64,000 nt of DNA, from assembly GCA_937975765.1 (NCBI GenBank), contig CALJUR010000019.1, positions 38,168-102,167 of the forward strand. The letters are read 5' to 3'. The stretch is from an uncultured Myxococcales bacterium (lineage in GTDB: Bacteria; Myxococcota_A; UBA9042; DTJE01). Of the stretch, positions 7,253-15,521 are shown piece by piece (the stretch's first letter is position 1; the number at the start of each line of letters is the position of its first letter). A program made the translations under genes and the position numbers. Below the pieces are notes generated by a model. It was not told where the DNA came from. It made no database searches and worked only from the letters and a program-made list of their open reading frames with translations.

Positions 7253-8455
7253 ATGGCGGGCAACCTGGTCATCGGGCAGTCGGGCGGGCCGACGGCGGTC
7301 ATCAACGCGTCGCTGGCGGGCGTGGTCCGCGAGGCGAAGCGGCACGCGGCGATCCGGGGCATCTTCGGCATGCGCTGGGGCATCCAGGGCTTCCTGGACG
7401 ACGACCTGGTGGACCTGCGCGCCGAGGACGACGCGACGCTGGACCTGCTGGCGCGCACCCCGTCGTCGGCGCTGGGGTCCTGCCGGCTGAAACTGAAGGA
7501 CGATCACCTGCCGGCCGTGCTGGAGCACCTGAAAAAGAACGACATCCGGTACTTCTTCTACGTCGGCGGCGACGACAGCCAGAACACGACCCACCGGGTG
7601 GTCGAGTACTGCCGCGGCCAGGGCTACGAACTGTACGGCATCGGCATCCCGAAGACCGTCGACAACGACCTGTACGGCACCGACCACACGCCGGGCTACG
7701 GATCGGCGGCGCGGTACGTGGCGCTGTCGGCCCAGCAGGGCGGCCGGCTGGCGCGCGACATGCAGAAGGTCGATCCGGTGCTGGTGTACCAGGCCGTGGG
7801 CCGCGACGCCGGCTGGCTGGCCGCCGCGGCCGCCCTGGCGCGCGAGGAGGAGGCCGACCCGCCGCACCTCGTCTACGTGCCGGAGCGGCCGCTGACGAAG
7901 GAGCGCCTGTTCGCGGACGCCGAGCGCTGCATGCGGGACTACGGCTTCGTGGCCATTTCCGTGGGCGAGGGCATCGTCTGGCAGGACGGCACGCCCGTGT
8001 CGGGCACGCAGGTGCTGGACAAGTTCGGCAACCCCGAGTTCGGGGCGGCCGGCGGCGCGTCCGCGGCGATGGTGGTCAAGTCGCTGATCTGCGACCACCT
8101 GGGCGTCCGGGGCGAGTTCCAGGCGGTGGAATCGCTGCAGATGGCGGGCATGGACCGCGTGTCCGAGGTGGACCGCGAGGAGGCCTTCCGGGCCGGCGAG
8201 GAGGCCGTGCGGCTGGCCGCGTCCGGGCAGACCGGCCTGATGGTCGCGTTCCAGCGCGCCCCGGGGCCGGCCTACGAGTGCCGCTACGTGGCGGTGCCGC
8301 TGACCCGCGTCAACGAGGGCAAGCAGCGCATGCCCGACGCCTTCCTGGACGACGCCCGCAGCTTCGTGACGCCCGCGTTCCTGGACTACCTGCGCCCGCT
8401 GGTCGGCCCGCTGCCCGCGATGGCCCGGCTGAAGTACCGGAAGGCGTTCGCCTAG
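7253..8455 (+). CDS. 6-phosphofructokinase, pyrophosphate-dependent type
   Basis: A 400-aa phosphofructokinase that interconverts fructose 6-phosphate and fructose 1,6-bisphosphate in glycolysis. The phosphoryl donor can be read from two motifs. GGDDS at 105-109 has Asp where ATP enzymes have Gly (GGDGS). PKTVDND at 133-139 has Lys where ATP enzymes have Gly (PGTIDND). Both changes mark pyrophosphate-dependent enzymes. The catalytic base is D137. The N-terminal GQSGGPTAVINASLAGV is the nucleotide/PPi-binding loop. A GGAGGG ribosome site precedes the ATG. It appears monocistronic. Confidence 0.93.
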   Translation: MAGNLVIGQSGGPTAVINASLAGVVREAKRHAAIRGIFGMRWGIQGFLDDDLVDLRAEDDATLDLLARTPSSALGSCRLKLKDDHLPAVLEHLKKNDIRYFFYVGGDDSQNTTHRVVEYCRGQGYELYGIGIPKTVDNDLYGTDHTPGYGSAARYVALSAQQGGRLARDMQKVDPVLVYQAVGRDAGWLAAAAALAREEEADPPHLVYVPERPLTKERLFADAERCMRDYGFVAISVGEGIVWQDGTPVSGTQVLDKFGNPEFGAAGGASAAMVVKSLICDHLGVRGEFQAVESLQMAGMDRVSEVDREEAFRAGEEAVRLAASGQTGLMVAFQRAPGPAYECRYVAVPLTRVNEGKQRMPDAFLDDARSFVTPAFLDYLRPLVGPLPAMARLKYRKAFA

Positions 8456-8565
8456 CCATCCGGCCCCGGCCGACCGTCGTGCCGTCCCGACCCGGCCGAC
8501 CGTCCCCGCTCGCCCCGGAAGCCGTCCCGCCCCCGTCCCTGCGCCCCGCCGGATCCCCCGGGCGG

Positions 8566-8571
8566 TACAAT
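8566..8571 (+). promoter_or_regulatory. -10 element TACAAT, probable leaderless start for the methyltransferase gene
   Basis: TACAAT is followed by 7 bp and the ATG at 8579, the spacing typical of leaderless genes with a TANNNT box. No clear -35 is seen. The alternative ATG at 8570 overlaps this box and so is unlikely. Confidence 0.5.
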
Positions 8572-8578
8572 GGGATCG

Positions 8579-9295
8579 ATGACGTGGACAACCATGGTGG
8601 TCGCCGTGCTGGCCTGCCTGGGGTGCCGGGCGGCCGGGGCGGGCCGGGTGGAGGACGCGGTGGCCGAACGCAAGGCCATGGTCGAATCCCAGCTGCTGGG
8701 CCGGGACATCCGGGACGCGGCGGTCCTGGCCGCGATGGGCAAGGTCCCGCGCCACCGCTTCGTGCCGGACGAGTTCCGGTCGGACGCCTACGACGACCAC
8801 CCGGTGCCGATCGGGCACGGCCAGACCATCAGCCAGCCGTACGTCGTCGCGTTCATGACGCAGGCCATTTCGCCGCGGCCGGGCATGAAGGTGCTGGAGG
8901 TGGGCACCGGGTCGGGCTACCAGGCGGCGATCCTGGCCGAGGTGGTGGGCCCGACCGGGCGCGTGTTCACGATCGAGATCGTCGAGGAACTGGCCCGGCA
9001 CGCCGCGTCCACGCTGCACGCGCTGGGGTACGACGCCGTGCAGGTGCGGGCCGGCGACGGCTACGAGGGATGGCCCGAGGAGGCGCCCTTCGACGCGATC
9101 CTGGTCACCGCGGCCCCGCCCGCCGTGCCGACGCCGCTGCTGCACCAGTTGAAGGACGGCGGCGTGCTGGTGGTCCCCGTCGGCGAAGGCGTGCAGGACC
9201 TGGTCGCGATCCGCAACGTCCACGGGCGATACGAACGGGAGGTGCTGCTGCCCGTCCGTTTCGTCCCGATGACGGGAAAGGCCCAGGGGCGGTAG
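8579..9295 (+). CDS. pcm: Protein-L-isoaspartate O-methyltransferase, possibly exported
   Basis: A 238-aa S-adenosylmethionine-dependent enzyme that repairs isoaspartyl residues in damaged proteins. Family motifs are intact: PIGHGQTISQPYVVAFMTQ, the SAM loop EVGTGSGYQAAIL and VRAGDGYEGW. It differs from the cytosolic enzyme in a hydrophobic N-terminus (MVVAVLAC) with a possible lipobox. The n-region has no basic residue, so export is uncertain. I chose ATG 8579 because the upstream ATG at 8570 sits inside the -10 box. Some deltaproteobacteria do carry such N-terminally extended copies. Confidence 0.88.
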   Translation: MTWTTMVVAVLACLGCRAAGAGRVEDAVAERKAMVESQLLGRDIRDAAVLAAMGKVPRHRFVPDEFRSDAYDDHPVPIGHGQTISQPYVVAFMTQAISPRPGMKVLEVGTGSGYQAAILAEVVGPTGRVFTIEIVEELARHAASTLHALGYDAVQVRAGDGYEGWPEEAPFDAILVTAAPPAVPTPLLHQLKDGGVLVVPVGEGVQDLVAIRNVHGRYEREVLLPVRFVPMTGKAQGR

Positions 9296-9370
9296 AATCC
9301 CCGCGCCCCATCGTCCGAGCCACTGGATGGGATGGAACCGAAGCGGCATCATGACCGCGGGAGGACCCTT

Positions 9371-11908
9371 GTGAAGGCGTGGCCCACGACCCGGTCGTGT
9401 TTCCCGGTTGTCCTGTTGCCGCTGCTGGCGCTGGCCTGCGGGGGAGACGGCTCGCCGGACCCCGACGCCGGCGATGCCGACGCGGTGCAGGAGATCCCGG
9501 TCTCGCTGGACGTGCCGAAGCCCGACGTGGCCGACCTGCCCGAGGCGGCCGACCCCGGCCGGGACGACGCGGCGGAGGACCCGGGGGCCGACCCGGCGGA
9601 CGAGGGGGGGGGCCCGCCGGACGCGGGGGACGCCCTGGATGCCGCGGAACTCCCGGACATCGACCTCCCGTCCTGCCACGACAACGCCGACTGCCCCGGC
9701 AGCGTGTGCCTGCCCAGTCCGTTCGGATACGTCTGCGCGCCGACGTGCTTCGACCAGGCCTGCCCGGCCGGATGGACCTGCCGGGTGGTCACGACGGCCG
9801 ACGCCGGCCGGACCCAGTTGTGCACCTACTCGCACCTGCAGGACTGCCGTCCCTGCCGGGAGGACGCCGAGTGCGGCTCGGTGGCGGGCGTCTTCACGAA
9901 CCGCTGCATGGAAATGGGCCAGCAGGGCGGCTTCTGCGGGTCCGCGTGCAGCAGCGGCGACGACTGCCTGGAAGGGTACCGTTGCGTGTTCGCCCTGCTG
10001 AAATCGGGCCAAAGCGCCTGGCAGTGCCAGCACATCGGGCCCTGCGGGTGCAGCGCCCAGGCCACCGCCGACCAGGCCTCGACCGACTGCTATTCCGAGA
10101 ACGTGCAGGGGAAGTGCCTGGGGACCCGCTCGTGCAAGCCGGAAGGGCTGACGGAGTGCTCGGCGCAGACCCCCCAGCGGGAGGTCTGCGACGGGGCGGA
10201 CAACGACTGCGACGGGCGGACCGACCCGCCCGACACCACGGGATGCCAGCCGTACTTCGTGGACGGGGACGGCGACGGGTACGGCGTCGGCAGCGCGGGG
10301 TGCCTGTGCGCCGCGGCGCCGGGGACCGCCCGCCAGCCGGGCGACTGCGACGACGCGAACCGGGACCGCAACCCCGACGCGGTCGAGTCGTGCAACGGCA
10401 TCGACGACGACTGCGACAACGGGATCGACGAACCGGGGGCCTCCGGGTGCCGCACCTTCTGGCCGGACCAGGACGGGGACGGCTACGGCGCGGGCGACGT
10501 GACCCAGTGCCTGTGCCAGGCCGTGGCGGGGTTCACCGCGGAGGTCGCGGGCGACTGCGACGACGCGGACAAGGCGCGCAACCCCGACGTGGCCGAGTCC
10601 TGCAACGGCATCGACGACGATTGCGACGACGTGACCGACCCGCCGGGCTCGGACGGCTGCGTCACCTACCGGCAGGACGTGGACCGGGACGGGTTCGGGT
10701 CGGACGTGACCGCCTGCCTGTGCCAGCCCGAGGCCCCGTTCGACGGGGTCGGGGACCTGGCGGACTGCGACGATGCGGTCGCCTCGATCCACCCCGGAGC
10801 GCCGGAGACGTGCAACGGCCTGGACGACGACTGCAGCGGCGCCGGCGACCCGGAAGGGGCCGAGGGGTGCCAGGACCTGTACCCGGACGCGGACGGGGAC
10901 GGCCACGGCGCGATCGGGTCGACGCCGCGGTGCCTGTGCGCACCGGAGGGGATCCACGGCGCCCCGGTGGCCGACGACTGCCGGGACGACGACGGCGAGG
11001 TCTACCCGACGCGCCTGGAGGCCTGCAACGGCAAGGACGACGACTGCGACGGCGTGAAGGACCCGGAGGGCGCGGCCGACTGCACGGTCTACTACCGGGA
11101 CGTGGACGGCGACGGGTTCGGGGACCCGGTCCAGCCGGGCCGCTGCCTGTGCGCGACGTCCGGCGCGTACACGACCACCGACGCGACGGACTGCGACGAC
11201 GCCGCGAAGACCATCCACCCGGGCGCGCAGGAGACGTGCAACCGGAGGGACGACGACTGCAACGGCCTGACCGACGACCCGGACGGCCTGCCGGGCAGCA
11301 CGCCGCTGTACTACGACGCGGACGGCGACGGTTGGGGCGTGGGCCAGCCGCGGAAACTGTGCTTCCCGGCGGCGCCGTGGACCGCCACCGACGTGGGGGA
11401 CTGCCAGCCGGACAACCCCGACGTGTACCCGGGCAAGATCGAGGCGTGCAACGGGTACGACGACAACTGCGACGGGTATACCGACACCCAGGGCAGCCAG
11501 GGGTGCACGTGGTACCACGCCGACGAGGACCGCGACGGCCACGGGGGCGAGCGCCAGAAGTGCCTGTGCCTGCCGTCCGCGCCGTACGACTCGACCGGCG
11601 CCGACGACTGCTGCGACCTGGACGCCCGGGCCTGGCCGGGCCAGCCGGAGTATTTCGACACCCCGACGGCGTGCGCGGCGTCGGGTTTCGAGCCGTACGA
11701 CTTCGACTGCGACCTGGCCTCGACGCCGGAGTTCCCCGCCAACCGGGGCGGCTGCGACACCGCGACCTGCATCCCGACGCCGGGGTGGCTGGGATCCACG
11801 CCGGTGCCGGCCTGCGGGGGCCAGGGCCTGTACGTGACAACCTGCTTGAAGGACGGGGAGATCTGCCTGGGCGACGACCGGAAGACGCAGACCCAGAAGT
11901 GCCGCTGA
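9371..11908 (+). CDS. MopE-repeat lipoprotein (putative metal-binding, Cys-rich)
   Basis: An 845-aa predicted surface lipoprotein. The start is GTG at 9371, with GGGAGGA 5 bp upstream. The signal peptide ends in LALAC followed by an acidic D/A/P-rich linker to about residue 100. Two Cys-rich segments follow, with CxxxxDC and CxxC-like patterns. Seven MopE-type units come next. Each has a CNGxDDDCD-like block, a D-DGDGYG calcium-type loop, a CLC pair and GDCDD. The last 130 residues are Cys-rich without the repeat. MopE units bind copper or calcium in some proteins and are abundant in Myxococcota. The precise role is unknown. Confidence 0.88.
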   Translation: MKAWPTTRSCFPVVLLPLLALACGGDGSPDPDAGDADAVQEIPVSLDVPKPDVADLPEAADPGRDDAAEDPGADPADEGGGPPDAGDALDAAELPDIDLPSCHDNADCPGSVCLPSPFGYVCAPTCFDQACPAGWTCRVVTTADAGRTQLCTYSHLQDCRPCREDAECGSVAGVFTNRCMEMGQQGGFCGSACSSGDDCLEGYRCVFALLKSGQSAWQCQHIGPCGCSAQATADQASTDCYSENVQGKCLGTRSCKPEGLTECSAQTPQREVCDGADNDCDGRTDPPDTTGCQPYFVDGDGDGYGVGSAGCLCAAAPGTARQPGDCDDANRDRNPDAVESCNGIDDDCDNGIDEPGASGCRTFWPDQDGDGYGAGDVTQCLCQAVAGFTAEVAGDCDDADKARNPDVAESCNGIDDDCDDVTDPPGSDGCVTYRQDVDRDGFGSDVTACLCQPEAPFDGVGDLADCDDAVASIHPGAPETCNGLDDDCSGAGDPEGAEGCQDLYPDADGDGHGAIGSTPRCLCAPEGIHGAPVADDCRDDDGEVYPTRLEACNGKDDDCDGVKDPEGAADCTVYYRDVDGDGFGDPVQPGRCLCATSGAYTTTDATDCDDAAKTIHPGAQETCNRRDDDCNGLTDDPDGLPGSTPLYYDADGDGWGVGQPRKLCFPAAPWTATDVGDCQPDNPDVYPGKIEACNGYDDNCDGYTDTQGSQGCTWYHADEDRDGHGGERQKCLCLPSAPYDSTGADDCCDLDARAWPGQPEYFDTPTACAASGFEPYDFDCDLASTPEFPANRGGCDTATCIPTPGWLGSTPVPACGGQGLYVTTCLKDGEICLGDDRKTQTQKCR

Positions 11909-12035
11909 GAGCCTCCTTCGGAAGCCTTCCCGGACCCGCGCCTTCCTCGATCGCCTTCGAATGGACCGGGCCGGGGCCCCTTCCGGAACCCGCAGTCATG
12001 GTATCTTCCGTCCAGACTCGTTCCTGGAGTCCTTC

Positions 12036-15000
12036 ATGCGATTCAAGGCTTGCGTCCCCGGGTTCCGGGCCCTGTTGCCGGTCCTCCTGGTCGCGTTCGC
12101 GGCGTGCGGAAGCGACGACGAAAACGGGGGGCGGGTGTACGAGTGCACGGCCGAGCACGGGTGCCCCCTGGGCTGGGCCTGCGTGATGTGCGTCGACAAC
12201 TACGTGCTGGGAAGCGTGTGCGTCGAGCCCGGCGGGGCGGCCCCGGCCGCGTGCATCGGGTGGGTCGGCGACACGGGCGGCAGCGGGGACGGCCGGGAAC
12301 CGGACGCCGACATCCCGGCGACGGAGGTCGAGGAGGCGGTGGACGGGTTCGCGGCGGACGACTCGGCGACCGGGCCGGAAGTCGCCTTGTTCCCCTCCCT
12401 GGTGGCCGTTCCGGACCCGATCGATTTCGGCATGGTCGCGGCCGGCGCCATGGCGAGCCTGGACGTGCTGTTGCGCAACGACGGGACGGCGGCGATCGAA
12501 CTGGACGCGGTGTACCTGCGGCTGGACGGTTCGTCGGACTTCACGATCGAGTCGATCGCGCTGTCCGACGGGGCGTCGCTGCCGTTCCTGCTGGTGCCCG
12601 GCGCTTCGCTGGGCCTGGTGCTGAAGTACGCCCCGACCGGAGGTGGCGCCGACCATTCCCGGCTGGTGGCGGAGGGCGCGGCCCTGGGACAGCGTGCGGC
12701 ATCGGCCTTCGAGGTGCAGGGCGAGGAGGTCGGGCCCCTCCTGGCGGTCAGCCCGGTCGCGATCGATTTCGGGTGGGTCGAACCCGGGACGCAGGCCGAG
12801 CGGTTGCTGCAGATCCAGAACCTGGGCAACGCGGACCTGATCCTGCCGGCCGGCGGGGTGACGATCGGGGCCGGCTCGGACGAGGGCCTGGTGCTGGTCG
12901 ATGTGCCCACGGGCGAAACGCGGATCGTGCCGGACGCGTCCGTCGATGTCCGCGTGGGCTGGACGCCCGCAGGAGCGATACCGGGCGGTTCGGCGAACCT
13001 GGGCCGAATCGTGATCTCGTCGAACGACCCGAACCGGAATCCGGAGGAGGTACCCGTGCAAGGGGGAACCGCCTCGCCGTGGCTGGTGGTACAGCCCGAC
13101 TCGGTGGACATGGGATTCGCCGCCCAGATGGTACCGGTCGAGCGCCAGGTCACGCTGCGCAACGACGGCCACGGGACGCTGGAGGTCGCCAGCCTGTCGA
13201 TCGTGGGCGTGTCGGACACCCGCTACGCCGAAGAGTTCCAACTGGTACGCGGCACCGAGAAGGGCAGCAGCATCGCCGCCTTCCAGATTGCCGACGCCGG
13301 ATCGGAAGGCATCAAGATCGTCTTCACGAACAAGGCCGCCATGGAGGACGCACATGGGACCGTGACCGCGATACTGCGCATCCTCTCCAACGACCCTGGC
13401 CACGGGGCGACGGACGTGCCGATCACCGTGGTTCGATCCCGGTCGCCGGCTTGCGACATCCGCCTGGTGCCTTCCTCGCTGAACTTCGGCACCGTCGCGA
13501 TCGGCTTCCCGAAAGACCTGCCCGTCAAGTTGATCAACGTCGGATCCGGCTATTGCACCTTCCGCAGCGCGCAGATCACCGACTGTTCCAGCGGCATGAT
13601 GGGCGGTTTCGCGTGCAACGCCCCCTTCTTAGGGGCTGCTTCTTCGATCTTCACCTTGTCGGGCATTCCCGATACGACCACCAATGGCCTGGCCCCCGGC
13701 TCGCAGACCGAGATGTCCGTCCGGTTCGATCCGCCCGCGAGCATTCCGCTGTTCGGCCTTCTGAACCAGTACGGCGCCGTGCTGGGCATCAAGGTCTACG
13801 ACGAGGCGCAGAAGAAGGAGATCGTGATCCCGGTTGGCACCGGCGACCCGGCAACGTATGCCGCGAACATCCAGGCCGCGTCCGGCATCGCGAAGGTGGG
13901 AGTGCTGCCTGGCGAGGTGGAGTTCGGCGCCACGACGATCGGCTGCTACAGCAAGAGCTACAAGGTATGCGTCTACAACTTCGGCATCGCGCCGCTGTCG
14001 GTCACCAATGTGGCGCTGAAGGGTTGTTCGTCCGAGTTCAAGGTCAAGAACATCCCGCAGTTGCCAATCTCCGTCGCGAACGGCACGCCGAAGTGCATCG
14101 AGACGAACTACTCGCCCAGGGACGAGGGCGCCGACACCTGCACGCTGCAGATCGAGGCTTCCGACGCGTCGTCGCCAACGGTCGCGGTCCGGTTGGCCGG
14201 CAGCGGCACCTACGAGGCTGCCCAGGACGACGGGTTCATACAGGTCGCGGGCCAGCAGGTCGACGTGCTGTTCATCATCGACGACTCCGGGTCGATGTGC
14301 GAGGAACAGGACCGCCTGTACCGGGCCTTCAACGATTTCATCACCCACGCCACCGTGTGGCAGAGCGAATACCACCTGGGCGGCATCAGCGTGAACGTCA
14401 CCGACGAGAAGGTCATCGGCCGGCTGAACCGCGGCGACGCGAAGGTGACGCCGCGCTACGTGACCCCGGACAACGGCGGATCGTTCCAGAAGATCACGCA
14501 GTTCGGATGCAACGGCGGCTCGGACGCGCAGGAGGCGGGACTGCAGGCCGCCCAGGCCGCGTTGTCCGCCCCGATGGCGACGGATACCGGGGTGTCGTGC
14601 ACCACCGACGCGGACTGCACGGGCAACGCGGCCCTGTGCCCGGTTCCGGCGAAGTGCCCGTATGCCTGCGTCGGGGGGACGTGCGGAGGCTTCAACGCGG
14701 GCTTCCTTCGCCCCGACGCGGCGCTGGAGATGGTCGTCCTGTCCGACGAGGAGGACCAATCGGAAGGAGGGCTGGCTTACTACGTAGATTACTTCAAGAA
14801 TATCAAGGGTTGGTACAACACGGACAGGATGCACTTCCACGCGATCGTCGGCATCAGCGGGGTGCCGGCAGGGGGGGGCAGTTCGGGCGGCGACTGCATG
14901 TCCCCGGACGGCGGCACCGCGGAGGAGGGCAGGCGGTACCTGGGCGTCGCGACGCAGACGGGCGGCCTGTCGGGCTCGATCTGCGAGTCGTCCTACTCCG

Positions 15001-15233
15001 GCATCATGAACCAGATCGGCGCCGCCGCGTTCCGCCCGAAGGTCCAGTTCTTCCTGTCGCGCCTGGCCGACCCGGCCAGCGTGCAACTGTGGGTGAACGG
15101 CACGGCGTGCACGTCCGGCTGGCGCTACGACGCGCCGTCGAACGCGATCCTCTTCGACGAACAGGGCGCCTGCATGCCGGAGGCCGGCGATACCATCCGG
15201 GTCACGTACAATACCCTGTGCCTGACGTCCTGA
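12036..15233 (+). CDS. Choice-of-anchor D lipoprotein with C-terminal VWA-like domain
   Basis: A 1065-aa lipoprotein (lipobox FAAC at the end of a basic signal peptide). Residues about 125 to 720 hold five immunoglobulin-like choice-of-anchor D/HYDIN-type repeats, each starting like VxPxxIDFGxVxxG. A VWA-like domain follows from residue 742, with DVLFIIDDSGSM; D750, S751 and S753 give an incomplete DxSxS-type metal site. The start at 12036 follows a GGAGT site. Codons from roughly 13.4 to 14.9 kb include more A/T-ending ones (TTA, GCT, ATA, GTA) than neighbours. Binding or adhesion at the surface is likely, but the ligand is unknown. Confidence 0.85.
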   Translation: MRFKACVPGFRALLPVLLVAFAACGSDDENGGRVYECTAEHGCPLGWACVMCVDNYVLGSVCVEPGGAAPAACIGWVGDTGGSGDGREPDADIPATEVEEAVDGFAADDSATGPEVALFPSLVAVPDPIDFGMVAAGAMASLDVLLRNDGTAAIELDAVYLRLDGSSDFTIESIALSDGASLPFLLVPGASLGLVLKYAPTGGGADHSRLVAEGAALGQRAASAFEVQGEEVGPLLAVSPVAIDFGWVEPGTQAERLLQIQNLGNADLILPAGGVTIGAGSDEGLVLVDVPTGETRIVPDASVDVRVGWTPAGAIPGGSANLGRIVISSNDPNRNPEEVPVQGGTASPWLVVQPDSVDMGFAAQMVPVERQVTLRNDGHGTLEVASLSIVGVSDTRYAEEFQLVRGTEKGSSIAAFQIADAGSEGIKIVFTNKAAMEDAHGTVTAILRILSNDPGHGATDVPITVVRSRSPACDIRLVPSSLNFGTVAIGFPKDLPVKLINVGSGYCTFRSAQITDCSSGMMGGFACNAPFLGAASSIFTLSGIPDTTTNGLAPGSQTEMSVRFDPPASIPLFGLLNQYGAVLGIKVYDEAQKKEIVIPVGTGDPATYAANIQAASGIAKVGVLPGEVEFGATTIGCYSKSYKVCVYNFGIAPLSVTNVALKGCSSEFKVKNIPQLPISVANGTPKCIETNYSPRDEGADTCTLQIEASDASSPTVAVRLAGSGTYEAAQDDGFIQVAGQQVDVLFIIDDSGSMCEEQDRLYRAFNDFITHATVWQSEYHLGGISVNVTDEKVIGRLNRGDAKVTPRYVTPDNGGSFQKITQFGCNGGSDAQEAGLQAAQAALSAPMATDTGVSCTTDADCTGNAALCPVPAKCPYACVGGTCGGFNAGFLRPDAALEMVVLSDEEDQSEGGLAYYVDYFKNIKGWYNTDRMHFHAIVGISGVPAGGGSSGGDCMSPDGGTAEEGRRYLGVATQTGGLSGSICESSYSGIMNQIGAAAFRPKVQFFLSRLADPASVQLWVNGTACTSGWRYDAPSNAILFDEQGACMPEAGDTIRVTYNTLCLTS

Positions 15234-15314
15234 GGCGCGGGGGCGAGCCAAGGGGGCGCTTGCACTCGGGCGACACCGGCTCCACGATCCTTCAGGCTGT
15301 AGCGGGGGTCCCTC

Positions 15315-15470
15315 GTGGGTTGCGGACGTACCATCCTGTGCATCCTGCTGCCGCCCCTGGCCGTGCTGGACAAGGGGTGCGGGTCCATCGTGCTGGTGAC
15401 GCTGCTGACGATCGCGGGCTGGGTCCCGGGCGTCATCGGGGCGCTGGTGATCAACAACCGCGGGAAGTAG
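15315..15470 (+). CDS. YqaE/Pmp3 family small membrane protein
   Basis: A 51-aa hydrophobic protein. Two helices surround a short polar loop: ILCILLPPLAVLDKGCG, then LVTLLTIAGWVPGVIGALVI. The LPPLAV and PGVIxAL motifs and the GCG turn are diagnostic of the Pmp3/UPF0057 (stress-induced proteolipid) family, which affects membrane potential in yeast and responds to stress in bacteria. The start is GTG at 15315, with a weak purine-rich site (GCGGGGGT) upstream. Confidence 0.85.
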   Translation: MGCGRTILCILLPPLAVLDKGCGSIVLVTLLTIAGWVPGVIGALVINNRGK

Positions 15471-15521
15471 GCGGGCGGGCCGGTGCAGGGCCTGGGCGCG
15501 ACGTGCCTGGCCGCGCCGGCG

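Noticed and set aside
10180..11480. Regularly spaced DNA repeats, considered as a CRISPR or VNTR
   Set aside because: The repeats are protein-level MopE units of variable length and diverged DNA, inside a single reading frame, with no spacer-like unique segments of equal size.
6662..11542. 1626-codon minus-strand frame
   Set aside because: It lies over four well-supported plus-strand genes, and its translation (V/R/A/H-rich) is the usual antisense shadow of GC-rich codons.
15234..15314. Possible extra gene or RNA between the anchor-D gene and the Pmp3-like gene
   Set aside because: Only 81 bp with no coding frame or RNA structure beyond the ribosome site of the next gene.
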